Assembly (NCBI RefSeq): GCF_051020985.1
Contig: NW_027475143.1
Location: 372,001 to 436,000 of the forward strand
Length of the DNA stretch: 64,000 nt
Source: Nomia melanderi
Taxonomy: Eukaryota; Arthropoda; Insecta; Hymenoptera; Halictidae
Direction: 5' to 3'
The position numbers were made by a program, and so were the translations under genes. Shown here in pieces: positions 49,256-60,538 of the stretch. The number at the start of each line of letters is the position of its first letter. The stretch's first letter is position 1. The notes beneath the pieces were generated by a model, which saw nothing but the letters and a program-made list of their open reading frames with translations, was not told where the DNA came from and searched no databases.

Positions 49256-50373
49256 CGATATATCAAAGTGCATTGTCTGTAGGAGGCCCTGGCGCATGAA
49301 CCTGTGCAGTGGGAACGACCTCGGACCACCAGGGGCCGAGGAAACCACAGTCTCATGGGGCCGGACACTCACGGTCAGGGGAAAATCCAATATATATCTG
49401 GTGATATCTCGGGTGCTATTTGAGTTAGCGCAATAAACCAAAGTGAATTATCTGCAGGAGGCCCTGGCGCATGCATCTGTGCAACGGGAACGACCTCGGA
49501 CCACCAGGGGCCGAGAAAACCACCGTCTCATGGGGCCGGACACTCAGGGTCAGGGAAAAATCCAATATATATCTGGTGATATCTAGGGTGCTATTAGAAA
49601 TAGCGCAATAAACCAAAGTGCATTGTCTGCAGGAAGCCCTGGCGCATGATTCTGTGCAGCGGGAACGACCTCGGACCACCAGGGTCCGATAAAACCACCG
49701 TCTCATGCGGCCGGACTGTCATGGTCAGGGAAAAATCCAATATATATCTGGTGATATCTAGGGTGCTATTAGAAATAGCGCAATAAACCAAAGTGCATTG
49801 TCTGCAGGAAGCCCTGGCGCATGATTCTGTGCAGCGGGAACGACCTCGGACTACCAGGGGCCGAGAAAACCACCGTCCCGAGGGGCCGGACACTTAGGGC
49901 CAGTGAAAAATCCAATATATATCTGGTGATATCTCGGGTGCTATTACAGATAGCGCAATAAATCAAAGTGCATTGTCTGTAGGAGGCCCTGGCGCATGAA
50001 TCTGTGCAGCGGGAACGACCTCGGACCACCATCGGGAGAGAAAACCACAGTCTCATGGGGTCGGACACTCAGGGTCAGGGAAAAATCCAATATATATCTG
50101 GTGATATCTCGGGTACTATTAGAGATAGCGCAGTAAACCAAAGTGAATTATCTGCAGGAGGCACTGGCGCATGAACCTGTGCAGCGGGAACGTCCTCGGA
50201 CCACCAGGGGCCGAGAAAACCACCGACACATGGGGCCGGACACTCAGTGTCGGGGAAAAATTCAATATATATCTGGTGATATCTCGGGTGCTCTTACAGA
50301 TAGCGCACTAAACCAAAGTGAATTATCTGCAGGGGGCCCTGGCGCATGAATCTGTGCAGCGGGAACGACCTCG

Positions 50374-50479
50374 GACCACCAGGGGCCGAGAAAACCACCG
50401 ACACATGGTGCCGCACACCCAAGGTCATGTAATAATCCAGGATGTATCTGATGATATCACGGGTGCTATTAGAGATAGC
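50374..50479 (+). repeat. Type C variant monomer, copy 2
   Basis: It has the same variant at offset 1,224, including the following GATATCACGGG and GCGCGATATATC. Only these two copies were seen. Confidence 0.75.
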
Positions 50480-52581
50480 GCGATATATCAAAGTGCATTG
50501 TCTGCAGGAGGCCCTAGCGCATGAATCTGTGCAGCGGGATCGTCATCGGACCACCAGGGGCCGAGAAAACCACCGACACATGGGGCCAGACACTCAGGGT
50601 CAGGGAAAAATCCAATATATATCTGGTGATATCTCGGTTGCTATTAGAGATAGCGCAATAAATCAAAGTGCATTGTCTGTAGGAGGCACTGGCGAATGAA
50701 TCTGTGCAGCAGGAACGACCTCGGACCACCAGGGGCCGAGAAAATTACAGATATTCGGAATCCGTCACCCAAGGTCATGTAAAAATCCAGCATATATCTG
50801 GTGATATCTCGGGTGCTATTACAGATAGCGCAATAAACCAGAGTGCATTGTCTGTAGGAGGCCCTGGCGCATGAATCTGTGCAGCGGGGACGACCTCGGA
50901 CCACCAGGGCCGAGAAAACCACCGTCTCATGGGGCCGGACACTCAGGGTCGGGGAAAAATCCAATATACATCTGGTGATATCTCGGGTGCCATTAGAGAT
51001 AGCGCAATAAAACAAAGTGAATTATCTGCAGGAAGCCGTGGCACATGAATCTGTGCAGTGGGAACGACCTCGGACGACCAGGGGCCCAGAAAACCAACGT
51101 CTCATTGGGCCGGACACTCAGGGTCAGAGAAAAATCCATTATATATCTGGTGATATATCGGGTGCCATTAGAGATAGCGCAATAAATCAAAGTGCATTGT
51201 CTGTAGGAGGCCCTGGTGCATGAATCCGTGCAGCGGGAACGACCCCGGACCGCCATCGGCAGAGAAAACCACAGTCTCATGGGGTCGGACACTCAGGGTC
51301 AGGAAAAAATCCAATATGTATCTGGTGATATCTCGGGTACTATAATAGATAGCGCAGTAAACCAAAGTGAATTATCTGCAGGAGGCACTGGCGCATGAAC
51401 CTGTGCAGTGGGAACGACCTCGGACCACCAGGGGCCGAGGAAACCACAGTCTCATGGGGCCGAGAACTCAGGTCAGGCAAAAATCCAATATATATCTGGT
51501 GATATCTCGGGTGCTATTACAGATAGCGCAATAAACCAACGTGCATTGTCTGTAGGAGGCCCTGGCGCATGAATCTGTGCAGTGGGATCGACCTCGGACC
51601 ACCAGGGGCCGAGAAAACCACCATCTCATGGGGCCGGACACTCAGGGTCAGCGGAAAATCCAATATATATCTGGTGATATCTCGGGTGCTATTAGAGATA
51701 GCGCAATAAACCAAAGTGCATTGTCTGCAGGAAGCCCTGGCGCATGATTCTGTGCAGCGGGAACGACCTCGGACCCCCAGGGTCCGATAAAACCACCGTC
51801 TCATGCGGCCGGACTGTCATGGTCAGGGAAAAATCCAATATATATATGGTGATATCTAGGGTGCTATTGGAGATAGCGCAATAAACCAAAGTGCATTGTC
51901 TACAGGAAGCCCTGGCGCATGATTCTGTGCAGCGGGAACGACCTCGGACCACCAGGGGCCGAGAAAACCACCGTCCCGAGGGGCCGGACACTTAGGGTCA
52001 GTGAAAAATCCAATATATATCTGGTGATATCTCGGGTGCTATTACATATAGCGAAATAAATCAAAGTGCATTGTCTGTAGGAGGCACTGGCGAATGAATC
52101 TGTGCAGCAGGTACGACCTCGGACCACCAGGGGCCGAGAAAATTACAGATATTCGGAATCCGTCACCCAAGATCATGGAAAAATCAAGCATATATCTGGT
52201 GATATCTCGGGTGCTATTACAGATAGCGCAATAAATCAAAGTGCATTGTCTGTAGGAGGCCCTGGCGCATGAATCTGTGCAGCGGGAACGACCTCGGACC
52301 ACCATCGGGAGAGAAAACCAGTCTCATGGGGCCGGACACTCAGGGTCAGGGGAAAATCCAATATATATCTGGTGATATCTCGGGTGCTATTACAGATAGC
52401 GCAATAAATCAAAGTGCATTGTCTGTTGGAGGCCCTGGCGCATGAATCTGTGCAGCGGGAACGACCTCGCACCACCAGGGGCCGAGAAAACCACAGTCTC
52501 ATGGGGCCGGACACTCAGGGTCAGGGGAAAATCCAATATATATCTGGTGATATCTCGGGTACTATTAGAGATGGGCAGTAA

Positions 52582-53398
52582 ACCAAAGTGAATTATCTGC
52601 AGGAGGCACTGGCGCATGAATCTGGGCAGCGGGAACGGCCTCGGACCTCCAGGGGCCGAGACAACCACCGTCTCATAGGGCCGGACACTCAGGGTCAGGG
52701 TAAAATCCAATATATATCTGGTGATATCTCTGGTGCTATTACAGATAGCGAAATAAATCAAAGTGCATTGTCTGTAGGAGGCCCTGGCGCCTGAATCTGT
52801 GCAGTGGGAACGACCTCGGACAACCAGGGGACGAGAAAACCACAGTCTCATGGGGCCGGACAGTCAGGGTCAGGGGAAAATCCAATATATATCTGGTGAT
52901 ATCTCGGGTGCTATTAGAGATATCCCAATAAACCAAAGTGAATTATCTGCAGGAGTCCCTGGCGCATGCATCTGTGCAGCGGGATCGACCTCGGACCACC
53001 AGGGGCCCGAGAAAACCACAGTCTCTTGGGGCCGGACACTCAGGGTCAGTGAAAAATCCAATATATATCTGGTGATATCTCGGGTGCTATTACAGATAGC
53101 GCAATAAATCAAAGTGAATTATCTGCAGGGGGCCCTGGTGCATGAATCTGTGCAGCGGGAACGACCTCGGACCACCAGGTGCCGAATGAACCACCGACAC
53201 ATGGGGCCGGACTGTCAGGGTCTGGGAAAAATCCAATATATATCTGGTGATATCTCGGGTGCTATTAGAGATAGCGCAATAAATCAAAGTGCATTGTCTG
53301 CAGGAGGCCCTAGCGCATGAATCTGTGCAGAGGGAACGACCTCGGACCTCCAGGGGCCGAGAAAACCACCGTCTCATGGGGCCGGACAGTCAGGGTCA
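52582..53398 (+). repeat. 20-monomer repeat, proximal part, copy 1
   Basis: It matches 56,081-56,897 at offset 3,499. Shared oddities include GGGGCCCGAGAAAACC with an extra base and CTCTTGGGGCC near 53,030 and 56,522. The match ends in the middle of a monomer. Confidence 0.8.
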
Positions 53399-53940
53399 GA
53401 GAAAAATCCATTATATATCTGGTGATATATCGGGTGCCATTAGAGATAGCGCGATAAATCAAAGTGCATTGTCTGCCGGAGGCCCTGACACATGAATCTG
53501 TGCAGCGGGAACGACCTCGGACCACCAGGGGCCGAGAAAACCACAGTCTCGTGGGGCCGAGAACTCAGGGTCAGGCAAAAATCCAATATATATCTGGTGA
53601 TATCTCGGGTGCTATTACAGATAGCGCAATAAACCAACGTGCATTGCCTGTAGGAGGCCCTGGCGCATGAATCTGCGCAGCGGGATCGACCTCGAACCAC
53701 CAGGGGCCGATAAAACCACCGTCTCATGGGGCCGGACTCACATGGTCAGGGAAAAATCCAATTATATCTGGTGATATCTCGGGTGCTATTACAGATAGCG
53801 CAATAAACCAAAGTGAATTATCTGCAAGAGGCCCTGGCGCATGAATCTGTGCAGCGGGAACGACATCGGATCACCAGGGGCCGAGAAAACCACCATCTCA
53901 TGGGGCCGGACACTCAGGGTCAGGGAAAAATCCAATATAT

Positions 53941-54684
53941 ATCTGGTGATATCTCGGGTGCTATTAGAGATAGCGCAATAAATCAAAGTGCGTTGTCTGT
54001 AGGAGGCACTGGCGAATGAATCTGTGCAGCAGGAACGACCTCGGACCACCAGGGGCCGAGAAAATTACAGATATTCGGAATCCGTCACCCAAGATCATGT
54101 AAAAATCCAGCATATATCTGGTGATATCTCGGGTGCTATTACAGATAGCGCAATAAACCAGAGTGCATTGTCTGTAGGAGGCCCTGGCGCATGAATCTGT
54201 GCAGCGGGGACGACCTCGGACCACCAGGGCCGAGAAAACCACCGTCTCATGGGGCCGGACACTCAGGGTCGGGGAAAAATCCAATATACATCTGGTGATA
54301 TCTCGGGTGCCATTAGAGATAGCGCAATAAAACAAAGTGAATTATCTGCAGGAAGCCGTGGCGCATGATTCTGCGCAGCGGGAACGACCTCGGACGACCA
54401 GGGGCCGAGAAAACCAACGTCTCATTGGGCCGGACACTCAGGGTCAGAGAAAAATCCATTATATATCTGGTGATATATCGGTTGCCATTAGAGATAGCGC
54501 GATAAATCAAAGTGCATTGTCTGCCGGAGGCCCTGACAAATGAATCTGTGCAGCGGGAACGACCTCGGACCACCTGGGGCCGAGAAAACCACAGTCTCGT
54601 GGGGCCGAGAACTCAGGGTCAGGCAAAAATCCAATATATATCTGGTGATATCTCGGGTGCTATTACAGATAGCGCAATAAACCA
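53941..54684 (+). repeat. Region IV core module, copy 2 of 5
   Basis: A run of about four monomers recurs in order: GGCACTGGCGAATG with a type B block, a monomer with the one-base-shorter CACCAGGGCCGAG, a GCCGTGGC monomer, and an ACTCAGGGTCAG..GATATATCGG monomer. The other copies begin near 50,621 (shorter), 57,441, 58,842 and 59,891. Confidence 0.78.
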
Positions 54685-56080
54685 AAGTGAATTATCTGCA
54701 AGTGGCCCTGGCACATGAATCTGTGCAGTGGGAACGACCTCGGACCACCAGGGGCCGAGGAAACCACCGTCTCATGGGGCCCGACACTCAGGGTCAGGGA
54801 AAAATCCAACATATATCTGGTGATATCACGGGTGCTATTACAGACAGCGCAATAAATCAATGTGCATTGTCTGTAGGAGGCCCTGGCGCATGAATCTGTG
54901 TAGCAGGAACGACCTCGGACCACCAGGCGTTGAGAAAATTACAGATATTCGGAATCCGTCACCCAAGGTCATGTAAAAATCCAGCATATATCTGGTGACA
55001 TCTCGGGTGCTATTACAGATAGCGCAATAAACCATAGCGAATTTACTGCAGGAAGCCCTGGCGCTTGAATCTGTTCAGCGGGATCGACCTCGGACCACCA
55101 GGGGCCGAGAAAATTACAGATATTCGGAATCCGTCACCCAAGATCATGTAAAAATCAAGCATATATCTGGTGATATCTCGGGTGCTATTACAGATAGCGC
55201 AATAAACCAAAGTGCATTGTCTGTAGGAGGCCCTGGCGCATGAATCTGTGCAGCGGGAACGACCTCGGACCCCCAGGGGCCGAGAAAACCACCGTCTCAT
55301 GGGGCCGGACACTCAGGGTCAGGGTAAAATCCAATATATATGTGGTGATATCTCGGGTGCTATTACAGATAGCGCAATAAATCAAAGGGCATTGTCTGTA
55401 GGAGGCCCAGGCGCATGAATCTGTGCAGCGGGATCGACCTCGGACCACGATGGACCGAGAAAACCACCGTCTCATGGGGTCGGACACTCAGGGTGAAGGT
55501 AAAATTCAATATATATCTGATGATATCTCGTGTGCTATTAGAGATAGCGCAATAAACCAAAGTGAATTATCTGCAGGGGGCCCTGGCGCATGAATCTGTG
55601 CAGCGGGAACGACCTTGGATCACCAGGGTCCGAGAAAACCACCGTCTCATGGGGCCGGACCCTCAGGGTCAAGGAAAAATCCAACATATATCTGGTGATA
55701 TCTCGGGTGCTATTACAGACAGCGCAATAAATCAATGTGCATTGTCTGTAGGAGGCCCTGGCGCATGAATCTGTGCAGCGGGATCGACCTCGGACCCCCA
55801 GGGGTCGAGAAAACCACCGTCTCATGGGGCCGGACACTCAGGGTCAGGGAGAAATCCAATATATATCTGGTGATATCTCGGGTGCTATTAGAGATAGCGC
55901 AATAAATCAAAGTGCATTGTCTGTAGGAGGCCCTGGTGCATGAATCCGTGCAGCGGGAACGACCCCGGACCGCCATCGGCAGAGAAAACCACAGTCTCAT
56001 GGGGTCGGACACTCAGGGTCAGGAAAAAATCCAATATGTATCTGGTGATATCTCGGGTACTATTAGAGATAGCGCAGTAA

Positions 56081-56897
56081 ACCAAAGTGAATTATCTGCA
56101 GGAGGCACTGGCGCATGAATCTGGGCAGCGGGAACGGCCTCGGACCTCCAGGGGCCGAGACAACCACCGTCTCATAGGGCCGGACACTCAGGGTCAGGGT
56201 AAAATCCAATATATATCTGGTGATATCTCTGGTGCTATTACAGATAGCGAAATAAATCAAAGTGCATTGTCTGTAGGAGGCCTTGGCGCCTGAATCTGTG
56301 CAGTGGGAACGACCTCGGACAACCAGGGGACGAGAAAACCACAGTCTCATGGGGCCGGACAGTCAGGGTCAGGGGAAAATCCAATATATATCTGGTGATA
56401 TCTCGGGTGCTATTAGAGATATCCCAATAAACCAAAGTGAATTATCTGCAGGAGTCCCTGGCGCATGCATCTGTGCAGCGGGATCGACCTCGGACCACCA
56501 GGGGCCCGAGAAAACCACAGTCTCTTGGGGCCGGACACTCAGGGTCAGTGAAAAATCCAATATATATCTGGTGATATCTCGGGTGCTATTACAGATAGCG
56601 CAATAAATCAAAGTGAATTATCTGCAGGGGGCCCTGGTGCATGAATCTGTGCAGCGGGAACGACCTCGGACCACCAGGTGCCGAAAGAACCACCGACACA
56701 TGGGGCCGGACAGTCAGGGTCAGGGAAAAATCCAATATATATCTGGTGATATCTCGGGTGCTATTAGAGATAGCGCAATAAATCAAAGTGCATTGTCTGC
56801 AGGAGGCCCTAGCGCATGAATCTGTGCAGAGGGAACCACCTCGGACCACCAGGGGCCGAGAAAACCACCGTCTCATGGGGCCGGACAGTCAGGGTCA
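56081..56897 (+). repeat. 20-monomer repeat, proximal part, copy 2
   Basis: It is the partner of 52,582-53,398. In this copy it is preceded by 55,888-56,080, which corresponds to 51,168-51,360 (offset 4,720). Copy 1 therefore has seven additional monomers in between. Confidence 0.8.
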
Positions 56898-57113
56898 GGG
56901 GAAAATCCAATATATATCTGGTGATATCTCGGGTGCTATTACATATAGCGCAATAAATCAAAGTGCATTGTCTGTACGAGGCCCTGGCGCATGAATCTAT
57001 GCAGCGGGGACGACCTCGGTCCACCAGAGGCCGAGACAACCACCGTCTCATGGGGCCGGACACTCAGGGTCAGGTGTAAATCCAATATATATCTGGTGAT
57101 ATCTCGGGTGCTA

Positions 57114-58080
57114 TTACAGATAGCGCAATAAACCAAAGTGAATTATCTGCAAGTGGCCCTGGCACATGAATCTGTGCAGTGGGAACGACCTCGGACAACC
57201 AGGGGACGAGAAAACCACAGTCTCAAGGGGCCGGACAGTCAGGGTCAGGGGAAAATCCAATATATATCTGGTGATATCTCGGGTGCTATTAGAGATAGCG
57301 CAATAAATCAAAGTGCATTGTCTGTATGAGACCCTGGTGCATGAGTCCGTGCAGCGGGAACGACCCCGGACCGCCATCGGCAGAGAAAACCACAGTCTCG
57401 TGGGGCCGAGAACTCAGGGTCAGGCAAAAATCCAATATATATCTGGTGATATCTCGGGTGCTATTACAGATAGCGCAATAAATCAAAGTGCATTGTCTGT
57501 AGGAGGCACTGGCGAATGAATCTGTGCAGCAGGTACGACCTCGGACCACCAGGGGCCGAGAAAATTACAGATATTCGGAATCCGTCACCCAAGATCATGT
57601 AAAAATCAAGCATATATCTGGTGATATCTCGGGTGCTATTACAGATAGCGCAATAAACCAAAGTGCATTGTCTGTAGGAGGCCCTGGCGCATGAATCTGT
57701 GCAGCGGGGACGACCTCGGACCACCAGGGCCGAGAAAACCACCGTCTCATGGGGCCGGACACTCAGGGTCGGGGAAAAATCCAATATACATCTGGTGATA
57801 TCTCGGGTGCCATTAGAGATAGCGCAATAAACCAAAGTGAATTATCTGCAGGAAGCCGTGGCGCATGATTCTGTGCAGCGGGAACGACCTCGGACGACCA
57901 GGGGCCGAGAAAACCAACGTCTCATTGGGCCGGACTCTCAGGGTCAGAGAAAAATCCATTATATATCTGGTGATATATCGGGTGCCATTAGAGATAGCGC
58001 GATAAATCAACGTGCATTGTCTGCCGGAGGCCCTGACACATGAATCTGTGCAGCGGGAACGACCTCGGACCACCAGGGGC
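57114..58080 (+). repeat. 14-monomer repeat, copy 1 (offset 2,450)
   Basis: It matches 59,564-60,530 at exactly 2,450 bases (14 x 175). The match then continues at offset 2,275 from 58,251, so the second copy lost one monomer near 60,539. It includes the third copy of the region IV core module. Confidence 0.82.
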
Positions 58081-58489
58081 CGAGAAAACCACAGTCTCGT
58101 GGGGCCGAGAACTCAGGGTCAGGCAAAAATCCAATATATATCTGGTGATATCTCGGGTGCTATTACAGATAGCGCAATAAACCAACGTGCATTGCTTGTA
58201 GGAGGCCCTGGCGCATGTATCTGTGCAGCGGGAACGACCTCGGACCACCAGGGGCCGAGAAAACTACCGTCTCATGGGGCCAGACACCCAGGGTCAGGGA
58301 AAAATCCAACATATATCTGGTGATATCTCGGGTGCTATTAGAGATATCGCAATAATCCAATGTGAATTATATATAGCAGGCCCTGGCGCATGAATCTGTG
58401 CAGCGGGAACGACCTCGGACCACCAGAGGCCGAGAAAACCACCGTCTCATGGGGCCGGACACTCAGGGTCAGGGGAAAAAACCAATATA

Positions 58490-58845
58490 TATGTGGTGAT
58501 ATCTCGGGTGCTATTACAGATAGCGCAATAAATCAAAGTGCATTGTCTGTAGGAGGCCCTGGCGCATGAATCTGTGCAGCGGGAACGACCTCGGACCCCC
58601 AGGGGTCGAGAAAACCACCGTCACATGGGGCCGGACACTCAGGGTCAGGGGAAAAATCCAATATATATGTGGTGATATCTCGGGTGCTATTACAGATAGC
58701 GCAATAAATCAAAGTGCATTGTCTGTAGGAGGCCCTGGCGCATGAATCTGTGCAGCGGGAACGACCTCGGACCCCCAGGGGTCGAGAAAACCACCGTCAC
58801 ATGGGGCCGGACACTCAGGGTCAGGGGAAAATCCAATATATATCT
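58490..58845 (+). repeat. Two adjacent near-identical monomers
   Basis: Both carry ACCCCCAGGGGTCGAG followed by CCGTCACATGG. The later duplicate at 60,780-60,960 has only one of them, so this looks like a single-monomer gain by slippage or unequal exchange. Confidence 0.7.
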
Positions 58846-59563
58846 GGTGATATCTCGGGTGATATTAGAGATAGCGCAATAAATCAAAGTGCATTGTCTG
58901 TAGGAGGCACTGGCGAATGAATCTGTGCAGCAGGAACGACCTCGGACCACCAGGGGCCGAGAAAATTACAGATATTCGGAATCCGTCACCCAAGATCGTG
59001 TAAAAATCCAGCATATATCTGGTGATATCTCGGGTGCTATTACAGATAGCGCAATAAACCAGAGTGCATTGTCTGTAGGAGGCCCTGGCGCATGAATCTG
59101 TGCAGCGGGGACGACCTCGGACCACCAGGGACGAGAAAACCACCGTCTCATGGGGCCGGACACTCAGGGTCGGGGAAAAATCCAATATACATCTGGTGAT
59201 ATCTCGGGTGCCATTAGAGATAGCGCAATAAAACAAAGTGAATTATCTGCAGGAAGCCGTGGCGCATGATTCTGCGCAGCGAGAACGACCTCGGACGACC
59301 AGGTGCCGAGAAAACCAACGTCTCATTGGGCCGGACACTCAGGGTCAGAGAAAAATCCATTATATATCTGGTGATATATCGGGTGCCATTAGAGATAGCG
59401 CGATAAATCAAAGTGCATTGCCTGCCGGAGGCCCTGACAAATGAATCTGTGCAGCGGGAACGACCTCGGACCACCAGGGGCCGAGAAAACCACAGTCTCG
59501 TGGGGCCGAGAACTCAGGGTCAGGCAAAAATCCAATATATATCTGGTGATATCTCGGGTGCTA

Positions 59564-60538
59564 TTACAGATAGCGCAATAAACCAAAGTGAATTATCTGC
59601 AAGTGGCCCTGGCACATGAATCTGTGCAGTGGGAACGACCTCGGACAACCAGGGGACGAGAAAACCACAGTCTCAAGGGGCCGGACAGTCAGGGTCAGGG
59701 GAAAATCCGATATATATCTGGTGATATCTCGGGTGCTATTAGAGATAGCGCAATAAATCAAAGTGCATTGTCTGTAGGAGACCCTGGTGCATGAGTCCGT
59801 GCAGCGGGAACGACCCCGGACCGCCATCGGCAGAGAAAACCACAGTCTCGTGGGGCCGAGAACTCAGGGTCAGGCAAAAATCCAATATATATCTGGTGAT
59901 ATCTCGGGTGCTATTACAGATAGCGCAATAAATCAAAGTGCATTGTCTGTAGGAGGCACTGGCGAATGAATCTGTGCAGCAGGTACGACCTCGGACCACC
60001 AGGGGCCGAGAAAATTACAGATATTCGGAATCCGTCACCCAAGATCATGTAAAAATCAAGCATATATCTGGTGATATCTCGGGTGCTATTACAGATAGCG
60101 CAATAAACCAAAGTGCATTGTCTGTAGGAGGCCCTGGCGCATGAATCTGTGCAGCGGGGACGACCTCGGACCACCAGGGCCGAGAAAACCACCGTCTCAT
60201 GGGGCCGGACACTCAGGGTCGGGGAAAAATCCAATATACATCTGGTGATATCTCGGGTGCCATTAGAGATAGCGCAATAAACCAAAGTGAATTATCTGCA
60301 GGAAGCCGTGGCGCATGATTCTGTGCAGCGGGAACGACCTCGGACGACCAGGGGCCGAGAAAACCAACGTCTCATTGGGCCGGACACTCAGGGTCAGAGA
60401 AAAATCCATTATATATCTGGTGATATATCGGGTGCCATTAGAGATAGCGCGATAAATCAACGTGCATTGTCTGCCGGAGGCCCTGACACATGAATCTGTG
60501 CAGCGGGAACGACCTCGGACCACCAGGGGCCGAGAAAA
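59564..60538 (+). repeat. 14-monomer repeat, copy 2
   Basis: It is the partner of 57,114-58,080. It begins in a monomer shared with the core module copy that starts at 58,842, so the two duplications overlap. The monomer at 60,530 is a fusion of the monomers near 58,080 and 58,255. Confidence 0.82.

Noticed and set aside
52390..52851. Frame of 153 codons on the minus strand
   Set aside because: It is extended by small frame-changing indels in a decayed stretch, which join out-of-phase satellite frames.
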